Source: Ruminococcus sp. UBA946 (GTDB lineage Bacteria; Bacillota; Clostridia; Oscillospirales; Ruminococcaceae). From it: a stretch of DNA of 10,518 nucleotides. A program made the translations under genes and the position numbers. Shown one piece after another: positions 1 to 5,215 of this stretch (positions are counted from its first letter, which is position 1; each line of letters begins with the position of its first letter). The DNA lies in the NCBI GenBank assembly GCA_002293295.1, contig DBCY01000077.1, forward strand, positions 232 to 10,749. Reading direction: 5' to 3'. Below the pieces are notes generated by a model, which ran no database searches, was not told the origin of the DNA, and saw nothing but the letters and a program-made list of their open reading frames with translations.

Positions 1-1
1 G

Positions 2-664
2 GGATATATGGGCAAGCTGACCGTGGATAATGCTGACGCCCCCAAATCCGCAATGGCTGATGTGGGAGATATTTGTTTTCTGGCAGGAAAACCTGACGCC
101 TCATTGCTGAAATCCTTTAAACGCTTTAAGCTTCTGGTGCCTAAAGACGCTGGGTGGGAAAAGCTGATTGAAGGTTACTATGGAAAAAGAGCAAAGAAGT
201 TTCAGCGGTATGCCATTAAAAAGGAACCAGGTATATTTAATAAAGAAAAACTGACCTCATTCGTAAACGGACTGGATACCTGCTATGAACTCAGACTGTT
301 CGACCGAGAATTGTTTGACTTAGCGAAAAGTGAAGAATGGTCTGCGGATTTATGCTCACAATTCAAGGATTACGACGAATATGAGAAACTGGCGGTTGGC
401 GCGGGTATTCTGCATAAGGGTGAATTGGTTGCGGGGGCTTCGCCTTATGCGGTTTATGACGGAGGCATAGAAATTGAAATCGACACGAAACCGGAGTACC
501 GCAGAAAAGGACTTGCAACTGTATGCGGCGCCAAACTGATACTGGAATGCTTATCAAGGGGTATTTACCCCAGCTGGGATGCGCATGATAAGCGTTCGGT
601 CGCCTTGGCTGAAAAACTTGGATACAGAGTGTCACATCCTTATACTGCTTACGAGCTTATATGA
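2..664 (+). CDS. GNAT-family acetyltransferase, 5' end outside window
   Basis: The frame is open from the first bases of the window, and the codons before the ATG at 8 (reading QGY) continue the protein, so that ATG is internal and the start lies upstream. About 220 residues are visible. The C-terminal half carries the acetyl-CoA-binding signature of N-acetyltransferases (RRKGLA near residue 167 counted from the ATG), followed by SWDAHDKRSVALAEKLGY, the usual last helix and strand. The N-terminal part (GDICFLAGKPD) resembles the GNAT_acetyltran subfamily (Pfam PF12746), whose members are about 260 residues and whose substrates are largely unknown. This is probably a host gene flanking the integrated element. 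A broken copy of its 5' part lies at 772-918. The family call is firm; the substrate cannot be read from the sequence. Confidence 0.8.
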   Translation, partial: GYMGKLTVDNADAPKSAMADVGDICFLAGKPDASLLKSFKRFKLLVPKDAGWEKLIEGYYGKRAKKFQRYAIKKEPGIFNKEKLTSFVNGLDTCYELRLFDRELFDLAKSEEWSADLCSQFKDYDEYEKLAVGAGILHKGELVAGASPYAVYDGGIEIEIDTKPEYRRKGLATVCGAKLILECLSRGIYPSWDAHDKRSVALAEKLGYRVSHPYTAYELI

Positions 665-668
665 CCGG

Positions 669-685
669 GGTTAAAATCTTTAACC
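669..685. repeat. Short inverted repeat after the acetyltransferase gene
   Basis: GGTTAAA and TTTAACC form a perfect 7-bp stem with a 3-base loop, starting five bases after the stop codon. It has no T-run on either side, so it is at best a weak terminator. The rest of 665-771 shows no gene. Confidence 0.35.
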
Positions 686-771
686 ATTGACAGTCATTAG
701 ACACTCAGAACGAATAATGTGAACACGCTCTAATATAAAAATATGAAAATATTAAAGCAAGATGTAAAAAT

Positions 772-918
772 ATGTGTATAAGCAGAGCAGCCCGGTCTTT
801 CGACGGATGGGAAGAAGGCATGATATGGTCGTGTCTGCAGGGATATATGGGCAAGCTGACCGCCGATAATTCTGACGCTCCCGAATCCGCAATGGCTGAT
901 GTAGGAGATATTTGTTTT
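772..918 (+). pseudogene. Truncated second copy of the acetyltransferase 5' region
   Basis: Positions 840-917 match positions 1-78 at the start of the window with about six mismatches (roughly 92% identity). They encode the same CLQGYMGKLT...GDICF segment. Upstream codons read FDGWEEGMIWS, which fits the N-terminal part of the same family, so this fragment covers sequence that the first copy has outside the window. The match stops abruptly in the TTTGTTTT run at about 917, where phage rep sequence begins. The fragment stays in frame with that sequence and gives a 70-residue chimeric reading frame (772-984). The ORF start at 772 has no convincing ribosome binding site. It is a broken paralogue or tandem duplicate, unlikely to be an active enzyme because the acetyl-CoA-binding half is missing. 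Confidence 0.75.
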
Positions 919-984
919 TGGCTGTCCTACAGGCAGAAAAGGGAACAGAAGCTCAAGGAGCTTGAAAAGAGGGGATTAATCTGA
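919..984 (+). pseudogene. 3' fragment of a phage rep gene (inverted remnant)
   Basis: The codons read LSYRQKREQKLKELEKRGLI and end in TGA. They match the C-terminus of the intact Rep on the opposite strand (gene end at 1990) except that nine residues between LSY and RQK are deleted. From 928 to 998 the nucleotide sequence is identical to the reverse complement of 1976-2046, 71 bases without a mismatch. It is joined in frame to the acetyltransferase fragment on its left. This is the end of a second, related phage element lying in the opposite orientation to the intact one. Confidence 0.85.
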
Positions 985-1198
985 CCCAAAAGGAATTATT
1001 ATTATCCTACATCATGTCCAACCGGGATACACTCGCCTCCGAAGCTGAACAGCTTTGTCAGAATTTGAGGTATAGGAATATTAACCCTGTTGATTGTTTG
1101 GAATATATGCTTGCAAAAGAAGAGTATTACCTGATTGACCGTGCGACCGTGCGCGAATATGTTTCTATGTCGCTGTATCATTATGTTATGTCTGTAAA
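928..1198 (+). repeat. Inverted repeat arm matching 1498-2046 (phage end remnant)
   Basis: This segment is a shortened, inverted copy of 1498-2046. The first 71 bases are identical to the other arm; after that the match falls to a visibly lower level (many differences in 1000-1120) and then rises again at 1122-1198. Together with the other arm it surrounds the palindrome at 1243-1276. It shows that a second element of the same family was inserted here in the opposite orientation and later lost most of its length. Confidence 0.85.
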
Positions 1199-1223
1199 AG
1201 CGGAAGAAAAACAGCGGTGTTGA
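1014..1223 (+). pseudogene. In-frame fusion of two phage small genes (inverted remnant)
   Basis: The first 36 residues (MSNRD...YMLAKE) match the N-terminus of the gene at 1691-1960. The following residues (EYYLIDRATVREYV...HYVMSV) match the C-terminus of the gene at 1471-1698. The equivalent of about 275 bp (roughly 1577-1853 of the intact copy) is missing, and the joint lies in a short AAAAGA-like match common to both parents, as expected for a deletion at microhomology. The frame stays open across the joint, giving a 69-residue chimera whose last residues (KAEEKQRC) diverge from the parent. It may be expressed, but a remnant is the simpler reading. The order rep tail, gene 1, gene 2 is the same as in the intact element. 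Confidence 0.75.
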
Positions 1224-1234
1224 AAACCGCTGTT
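1207..1234 (-). terminator. Hairpin with T-run, minus-strand terminator outside the left att
   Basis: AACAGCGGT and ACCGCTGTT form a perfect 9-bp stem with a 7-base loop at 1210-1234. Read on the minus strand the stem runs into GTTTTTC, so it would stop transcripts leaving the prophage leftwards. On the plus strand it overlaps the stop codon of the chimeric ORF and has no T-run after it. Confidence 0.5.
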
Positions 1235-1242
1235 GAATTGTT

Positions 1243-1276
1243 CTAATTACGCAAAATTTTTGTTTTGCGTAATTAG
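1243..1276. repeat. Perfect 14-bp palindrome at the left att site
   Basis: CTAATTACGCAAAA and its exact complement TTTTGCGTAATTAG flank a 6-base spacer (TTTTTG). The right arm belongs to the direct repeat that also occurs at 10284-10305; the left arm does not occur at the right end. It lies at the meeting point of the intact element and the inverted remnant, so it may be a head-to-head joint of two att ends. The central part also has an 11-6-11 layout like a tyrosine-recombinase site, but the arms do not match dif well. Confidence 0.7.
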
Positions 1277-1290
1277 TTAAATTTTTTATC
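1255..1290. repeat. Left direct repeat, candidate attL
   Basis: Positions 1255-1276 are identical to 10284-10305 (22 bp, containing GTTTTGCGTAATTAG). The following 14 bases match with three differences, ending in TTTTTTATC in both. The two copies are 9,029 bp apart and enclose exactly the phage-like gene block. They therefore serve well as attL/attR. No integrase gene lies next to either copy. Confidence 0.75.
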
Positions 1291-1295
1291 CCCCC

Positions 1296-1478
1296 TCATA
1301 ATGCCGCTTTTATCCCTGCCATAAGCCTTTCATACCTTTTAAAGCTGTCAATGCATAATAAAAATATGTAATCGTCTATCGTTCCATAGCTTACCTCATC
1401 ATTCCTTATCAGGTTTACGGCTTCCTTAATTACATATTCCTCTTTGGCTATGTTTCTTAGGTTTATCACGCTATCCAT
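1296..1478 (-). CDS. Small protein, last gene of the rep operon before att
   Basis: The 60-residue product is unrecognised and has no membrane segment; residues such as EAVNLIRNDEVSYGTIDDYIFLLC suggest a small helical fold. The start chosen is the ATG at 1478, ten bases after a good AAAGGAG; a GTG three codons upstream sits too close to that site. It overlaps the end of the gene at 1471 by eight bases, so the two are probably translationally coupled. Its stop lies about 20 bp from the candidate attL. In a circular form its next neighbour would be the 50-residue gene at 10092-10244. Possible roles include regulation of replication or integration, but nothing in the sequence decides this. Confidence 0.65.
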   Translation of the reverse strand: MDSVINLRNIAKEEYVIKEAVNLIRNDEVSYGTIDDYIFLLCIDSFKRYERLMAGIKAAL

Positions 1479-1698
1479 TTTGTACACACTCCTTTCTTAC
1501 CGACATAACATAATGATACAGCGACTTGGAAACATATTCGCTCACGGCCGCACGGTCAATCAGGTAATAGTCTTTTAGGTCGTGGAAAATAACGTTGGTT
1601 ATGGTATTCTGCGAGGCTCCCTGCTTTTCGTACATATGAACCGCACGGCGGTAAAGGTTTCTTTTTTCATATTCAGGAAGTTCGGTCTTTTTAATCAA
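1471..1698 (-). CDS. Small conserved phage protein of unknown function
   Basis: The 75-residue product is basic at its N-terminus (IKKTELPEYEKRNLYRRAV) and ends with DYYLIDRAAVSEYVSKSLYHYVMSV, a helical segment that is strongly kept in the inverted remnant at 1122-1198. I prefer the TTG at 1698: it follows AGGGGAG by eight bases and overlaps the stop codon of the upstream gene (TTGATTAA), a typical coupled start. A longer frame reaching 1746 has no site of its own. No known family is recognised. The alternation of charged and hydrophobic residues could suit a small DNA-binding or dimerising protein, but this is only inference. Confidence 0.65.
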   Translation of the reverse strand: MIKKTELPEYEKRNLYRRAVHMYEKQGASQNTITNVIFHDLKDYYLIDRAAVSEYVSKSLYHYVMSVRKECVQNG

Positions 1699-1960
1699 CT
1701 TCACTACTCCCCTTTTGCTTTTTACTCTTTTTACGTATTTCTTCAATCATTTTGTAATCAACGCTGACATATTTGTATTTCTCCGCTTCCGGGTCCGAGA
1801 TTTTCATTAAAGCTTCAATATGCTTGGCAACGACATTAAAATATGTCTGCCGTTCCTTTGCAAGCATATATTCCAAACAGTCCACAGGGTCAATATCACG
1901 GTGCCTTAAATTCTGCCGGATTTGCTCCGCTTCGGCAGCGAGTATATCACGGTTGGACAT
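1691..1960 (-). CDS. Small conserved phage protein following rep
   Basis: The product is 89 residues from the ATG at 1960 (MSNRDILAAEAEQIRQNLRHRDIDPVDCLEYMLAKE...), mostly helical and charged, with a lysine-rich C-terminus (RKKSKKQKGSS). That ATG has no ribosome binding site at a useful distance. The same frame is open upstream to a CTG at 1993 that overlaps the rep stop codon (CTGA) and follows GAGGGG by six bases. It would add TQKELILSYI, and the inverted remnant keeps an almost identical extension. Coupled initiation at CTG is therefore a real alternative, giving 100 residues. No family is recognised. The position suggests a role in replication or its control. Confidence 0.65.
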   Translation of the reverse strand: MSNRDILAAEAEQIRQNLRHRDIDPVDCLEYMLAKERQTYFNVVAKHIEALMKISDPEAEKYKYVSVDYKMIEEIRKKSKKQKGSSEVD

Positions 1961-1989
1961 GATGTATGATAATATTAATTCCTTTTGGG

Positions 1990-3456
1990 TCAGATTAATC
2001 CCCTCTTTTCAAGCTCCTTGAGCTTCTGTTCCCTTTTCTGCCTGTATTTTTCTATGTCGTTATCGTTCACATAGGACAGCAGACCCACGAAGTCGGTTAT
2101 CAGAGTGCCGTCATTCTGCGGCATTAACAACGCCCCGGTACTTGACACTTTGCTTAATACAGCGGTTTTCAGACGTTCAAAGTCAAGGTTATTCTGTTCC
2201 TTGCGGATATAGTCGACAAGCCATTCGTCAGACTGTATGTCAATTGATTTTGATTTCTGCAACCGTTCCCACCAGTCAGACATGGGGCGTTCCGACCGCC
2301 TCAGCTCCGCAAACTTTCCCTTGTACTTTACAAACCTCAGTGTGTCGGTTGTCAGTCTGCGTATAATTGATTTATGCTGTAAGAACAGATTATACATATT
2401 TGCCTTGAATGACGTATCCCCGGAAAGTTCCGGCATTTCGAGACGGTCATAATATTTACGTTTGGTTTGGAATTCGATATTAACGACCGTCGTTACATCG
2501 GGAACGACCATATCGGCAATTTTCTTGTACGACTGGTACGGCGTTCCGGGATTGCTTAAAAGTTCTTTAATGTCCTGCTTTATCGCAAAATCAGAGCCGT
2601 ATATGTAATAAAACTCACATCTTGCCCTTTCCTTGCTGTTGTAAGTACCGTATGTAAAAGTGCGTTTCAGGACAAATTCATCAAATTTACTGATAAGACC
2701 GTATTTAAGCCATATATGTATAAAAAACTGTTTGTAGCCCATTTCAATTACTTCCTTGGTTTTATCGTAAACACGGAAGAAAATATTGTTGCTTGTACGT
2801 CTGCCGAGCGTGAAATAATCGGAAAATATTTCATCCTGCCTGAAATAATACTGCTTACCGCTTCTTTCAAAGTCGCTGACCTGCATTTGGATTAAGTCCT
2901 TTTCCGGGAAGAAATGCAGCAAGTCCTGTATTCTGTTAGTATGAAAGGCATAGTCAACCCGGTTTTCCTGCACTCTATCTATTTCAATGCCGAATCTGTC
3001 CAGAACCTTTGCCACAACATCAGCCGACTTGCCGAAAGCTTCGTTTGTGCCGTCGAGCCACAAGGAAAACGAACGGATTTGAACAAATACAGGCGGCGTT
3101 TTGTCATTGAGCATTGACGGCATTACAAACACATCAAAGCTGTCGTCAATACCGAAGTGCAGGCTGTACATCTGAAAGCCCATATACGGCTTCATTTCTA
3201 TACGCTTGTCAATATCCCCGAAGATTGGTCTTGCTTTGCCGTCCGACTGTGCTTTTTCTTTCTCCGACCTAAGAAAATCTATGAATTTATGTGCTTTTTC
3301 ATCTTCATTCCAGTTCTGTACAGCCGGATACACAACATAATATAATGTGTCTATGTGGTTTATGAACTTATCCTTTGTATAGGTAAACCACTTGTCAGCA
3401 ACCTCTTCTGACATCTCCGAATGTATTTTAAATCTGTCAAGATTAAACCGCTTCAA
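1990..3456 (-). CDS. Rolling-circle replication initiator, Rep_trans-like
   Basis: The product is 488 residues from the TTG at 3456, which follows AAGGCGGTGATG, a close match to the full anti-Shine-Dalgarno complement. A TTG at 3513 would add 19 residues but lacks such a site. The middle of the protein carries features of the Rep_trans (replication initiation factor, PF02486) family: ENRVDYAFHTN, then YFTLGRRTSNNIFFRVYDKTKEV, which corresponds to the family's usual LGSRKS...LRVYDK stretch, and later VNIEFQTKRKYYDRL. Members nick one strand at an origin to start rolling-circle synthesis; relatives serve plasmids, ICEs and Gram-positive filamentous phages. The C-terminal 60 residues (EKYRQKREQKLKELEKRG) form a charged helix. 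I did not assign the catalytic tyrosine. Three small genes follow with overlaps, and a hairpin-rich likely origin lies just upstream. Confidence 0.85.
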   Translation of the reverse strand: MKRFNLDRFKIHSEMSEEVADKWFTYTKDKFINHIDTLYYVVYPAVQNWNEDEKAHKFIDFLRSEKEKAQSDGKARPIFGDIDKRIEMKPYMGFQMYSLHFGIDDSFDVFVMPSMLNDKTPPVFVQIRSFSLWLDGTNEAFGKSADVVAKVLDRFGIEIDRVQENRVDYAFHTNRIQDLLHFFPEKDLIQMQVSDFERSGKQYYFRQDEIFSDYFTLGRRTSNNIFFRVYDKTKEVIEMGYKQFFIHIWLKYGLISKFDEFVLKRTFTYGTYNSKERARCEFYYIYGSDFAIKQDIKELLSNPGTPYQSYKKIADMVVPDVTTVVNIEFQTKRKYYDRLEMPELSGDTSFKANMYNLFLQHKSIIRRLTTDTLRFVKYKGKFAELRRSERPMSDWWERLQKSKSIDIQSDEWLVDYIRKEQNNLDFERLKTAVLSKVSSTGALLMPQNDGTLITDFVGLLSYVNDNDIEKYRQKREQKLKELEKRGLI

Positions 3457-3470
3457 CACATCACCGCCTT

Positions 3471-3495
3471 TGTGAAAATATTGAAAATTTTCACA
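3471..3495. repeat. 9-bp inverted repeat upstream of the rep ribosome site
   Basis: TGTGAAAAT and ATTTTCACA form a perfect stem with a 7-base loop. It lies immediately upstream of the rep ribosome binding site, so it could act as an operator, as a translation-limiting hairpin, or as part of the origin. Confidence 0.5.
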
Positions 3496-3546
3496 AAATT
3501 TTATTGACCTCAAACCCTGTTAAAATCATGCTTTGTTATTAAAAAT

Positions 3547-3583
3547 ACCATGTAAATGGTGGGACGTGTTACATTATCGTCCC
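3547..3583. other. Adjacent hairpins, candidate plus-strand origin
   Basis: ACCAT/ATGGT (4-base loop) is followed at once by GGGACG/CGTCCC (11-base loop at 3567-3577). They lie between rep and the terminator hairpin at 3591-3616. Three or four hairpins in about 130 non-coding bases beside a rolling-circle initiator gene is the usual form of a double-strand origin or packaging signal in filamentous phages. No nick-site consensus was matched, so this is inferred from position and structure. Confidence 0.4.
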
Positions 3584-3590
3584 GACCGCG

Positions 3591-3617
3591 AAAAATGACC
3601 TCATTCGGTCATTTTTT
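3591..3617. terminator. Bidirectional intrinsic terminator
   Basis: AAAAATGACC and GGTCATTTTT form a perfect 10-bp stem with a 6-base loop. It is followed by T-runs in both directions. On the minus strand it starts inside the last codons of the small gene at 3601 and would end transcription from the assembly operon before rep, so rep needs its own promoter. Confidence 0.7.
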
Positions 3618-3744
3618 GTTTTAATTTTTCCTGCTTTTTTGCAAGCTTCCTTGCTTTGGCTTTCTTGTAGTCTAAAATAAAGAATACAAGGAATAAAGCG
3701 CCGCCGAAAATCGTCATAATAATTTGCCATAATGAGAACACCAT
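3601..3744 (-). CDS. 47-residue membrane protein, possible minor coat or assembly protein
   Basis: This short gene starts at an ATG following AAAGGAG by about nine bases. The product is MVFSLWQIIMTIFGGALFLV followed by FFILDYKKAKARKLAKKQEKLKQKMTE: one membrane segment at residues 4-24 and then a strongly basic, probably helical tail. Its size and its layout (short hydrophobic segment plus basic tail) resemble small filamentous-phage virion proteins such as pVII/pIX, or the short pXI-type assembly partner. No sequence match can be claimed. It lies between the Zot-like gene and rep, with a terminator in its last codons. A longer overlapping frame at 3569-3814 lacks a good start and reads as a shadow. 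Confidence 0.65.
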   Translation of the reverse strand: MVFSLWQIIMTIFGGALFLVFFILDYKKAKARKLAKKQEKLKQKMTE

Positions 3745-3796
3745 GATAACACACTCCTTTAAAATATATTAATTTATTTACACAACAGCCTGCACC

Positions 3797-3836
3797 GCGC
3801 CGAGACTTCCGCAAGCGGAAGCCGGTCGGCGGGCGC
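3797..3836. repeat. GC-rich two-part hairpin after the Zot-like gene
   Basis: CTTCCGC/GCGGAAG with a 2-base loop (3806-3821) is enclosed by CGCCGA/TCGGCG (3798-3803 with 3826-3831). It abuts the Zot-like stop codon at 3836. It has no T-run, so it is not an obvious intrinsic terminator. It is far more GC-rich than its surroundings, which makes a packaging signal, replication structure or mRNA-protecting hairpin possible. Confidence 0.55.
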
Positions 3837-4684
3837 TAGGCGGTTGTTTCTTCATAGCCGATTTGCTCATTTCTAGGCTTAAAGCCTTTTAAGCTTAACC
3901 GTTCTACCTTTGCATAGGTGTCGTAAGCTTCCCGAAGCTCGTTAGTATGAACAAAGAAATACCATTTAAGACACCGAGCCTTTTTAATTGCTCCGTCTGC
4001 GTCAACATTAGGTTTGTAGACACGTACTATTGTAAAACAGCCTAGTATTGTAATAGGTTTCATTAACACGGTTGTTTCTTGCCGTAACTGCTTTGCCATG
4101 CGGTTAAAACGCTGTGTTGTGCCGATAATCTGTTTAGACTGTTTACGCTGCTGGCACAGTTCCGATATAAATTCTATCGGTACATTCTTGCTTTCGTTGC
4201 TGTTCAGCCAGTTTTGTATTTCATCTATAAAATTAATCTGACCGTAAATGCCGTTAAGACTGGTAATGACATCGTTAAGCCCTGTTAAATTTCCGTCCTG
4301 TCCTTTAATGTCGATATTGCTCGAAAATTTCATCATAGGGTATTTGCGTTTCATTTCAAGCATATACTGGACTGCCGCTATAGTCTTTCCGCTTCCCTGT
4401 TCGCCCTCAAATATGTATATACCCGTGTTCGGGTAACGGTCTTTATCCAAAGTCAGCATATCAAGTATAAACCGCTTCGGGAAGTCCCAGAACAGCCGGA
4501 TTAAAAAATTACGTTTCTTTGATGTCGGAGGTTTAAGCCGTTTCGGTATCCGCATTTTTTTAATGCCGAAGTAATATATAAAGAACACAAGCATTGATAT
4601 ACACAGCGGTATCATAAGAAACATCAGCACTATACAGGCTTGATAAATTAAATCCCAAAACAGTTTTAATATTTCTGCAAACAT
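3836..4684 (-). CDS. Zot/pI-like assembly ATPase
   Basis: The 282-residue product has a membrane segment at about residues 15-40 and a basic stretch (KKMRIPKRLKPPTSKKR). A P-loop ATPase domain follows, with Walker A GEQGSGKT at 94-101 and Walker B INFIDE at 150-155, then QQRKQSKQIIGTTQRF, the sensor-like strand. This is the pattern of the Zonular occludens toxin / filamentous phage pI family (PF05707), which energises virion extrusion at the membrane. The membrane segment is N-terminal, whereas the classical pI has it after the ATPase domain, so the topology may differ. The ATG follows AAAGGAG, which lies in the last codons of the XRE gene upstream, so the two are co-translated. Toxin activity is not implied by the family name. 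Confidence 0.88.
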   Translation of the reverse strand: MFAEILKLFWDLIYQACIVLMFLMIPLCISMLVFFIYYFGIKKMRIPKRLKPPTSKKRNFLIRLFWDFPKRFILDMLTLDKDRYPNTGIYIFEGEQGSGKTIAAVQYMLEMKRKYPMMKFSSNIDIKGQDGNLTGLNDVITSLNGIYGQINFIDEIQNWLNSNESKNVPIEFISELCQQRKQSKQIIGTTQRFNRMAKQLRQETTVLMKPITILGCFTIVRVYKPNVDADGAIKKARCLKWYFFVHTNELREAYDTYAKVERLSLKGFKPRNEQIGYEETTA

Positions 4685-4687
4685 AAA

Positions 4688-4915
4688 TTACTCCTTTCCA
4701 ATCTCTGTTAAAGGCAAGCTAACACGAACGAGAATATCAAGGCTTTTGCCAAAAAAATCAGCGAGTTTAACAAGAACATCAGCAGTAGGCAAGCTTTTAC
4801 CCATTTCATAGTCACTGTAAGTTCTTTGTTTTATGCCTATGGTGTCAGCGATTTCTTGCTGACTTAATTTGCGTTCTTTACGTAAATATCGTAAATTGTT
4901 TGCAAGAGTTATCAT
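4688..4915 (-). CDS. XRE-family transcriptional regulator inside the assembly operon
   Basis: The 75-residue protein is almost wholly one helix-turn-helix domain of the Cro/CI (HTH_3) type: LRYLRKERKLSQQEIADTIG then IKQRTYSDYEMGKSLPTADVLVKLADFF. There is no C-terminal cleavage or dimerisation domain, so it is Cro-like. The ATG follows AAAGGGG at a good distance. It stands between the pVI-like gene and the Zot-like gene, an unusual place for a regulator in filamentous phages. A TGTTTAC/GTAAACA inverted repeat lies just upstream of it. It may adjust operon expression or counter the repressor encoded at 8693; its targets are unknown. Confidence 0.88.
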   Translation of the reverse strand: MITLANNLRYLRKERKLSQQEIADTIGIKQRTYSDYEMGKSLPTADVLVKLADFFGKSLDILVRVSLPLTEIGKE

Positions 4916-4930
4916 AACATAAACCCCTTT

Positions 4931-4954
4931 TGTTTACTTACTGGCGGGTAAACA
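4931..4954. promoter_or_regulatory. 7-bp inverted repeat ahead of the XRE gene, possible operator
   Basis: TGTTTAC and GTAAACA are separated by ten bases in the 42-bp gap before the XRE gene. Its place directly upstream of a regulator gene suggests autoregulation, but a hairpin acting on mRNA is equally possible. Confidence 0.35.
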
Positions 4955-4957
4955 TAT

Positions 4958-5203
4958 CTACTTTTTAATCATGCCGATAATAAACCTGACCATATTCATA
5001 AGCATTTTAAACACATAAAACGAAGCCGATATTGCCATTAAAAGAAGAATCGTGTCAACCGGAATTATGGCATTAGCCCACGCGAATATATTTGCCAAAG
5101 TGCCGAGTGCCTTTAAAGTAGGCAGTACCATTTCTTCTTTGGGCTTGAATATATTTATAAAATATTTTACCAGTTTTAATAATACAAATCCTATTAAATC
5201 CAT
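4958..5203 (-). CDS. Small membrane protein, pVI-like minor coat candidate
   Basis: The 81-residue product has two hydrophobic stretches: about residues 3-19, and a stronger one at about 46-68. The second is preceded by WANAIIPVDT and followed by MVRFIIGMIKK. The pattern of an N-x-IPV turn, a long membrane helix and a basic end is typical of pVI / DUF2523-type minor coat proteins of filamentous phages, where the gene normally stands between the adsorption protein and the pI/Zot gene, as here. It has a modest ribosome binding site (GCGGGTG) and follows the pIII-like gene by 12 bases. The family call rests on pattern and synteny, not on a confirmed alignment. Confidence 0.65.
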   Translation of the reverse strand: MDLIGFVLLKLVKYFINIFKPKEEMVLPTLKALGTLANIFAWANAIIPVDTILLLMAISASFYVFKMLMNMVRFIIGMIKK

Positions 5204-5215
5204 AAATACACCCGC

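Noticed and set aside
1243..1276. The att palindrome as a dif site
   Set aside because: The 11-6-11 layout is suggestive, but the arms share only about seven of eleven bases with the XerD arm of dif and fewer with the XerC arm, and the right att lacks the second arm.
1243..1276. The att palindrome as a simple terminator
   Set aside because: The stem is AT-rich and has no T-run on the minus strand, where the phage transcripts run. The better terminator is at 1207-1234.
1990..3456. Reading the Rep_trans gene as the relaxase of a conjugative element
   Set aside because: Rep_trans proteins do occur in ICEs, but no VirB4, coupling ATPase or other transfer gene is present, while coat-like and pI-like genes are.
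3569..3814. 81-residue minus-strand frame overlapping the 47-residue gene
   Set aside because: It has no ribosome site and runs through the GC-rich hairpin and the terminator; the shorter overlapping frame has a proper start and a membrane helix.
3836..4684. Reading the Zot-like gene as an enterotoxin
   Set aside because: The family name comes from a CTX phage gene. The ATPase domain and phage context point to virion assembly, and nothing here supports a toxic fragment.
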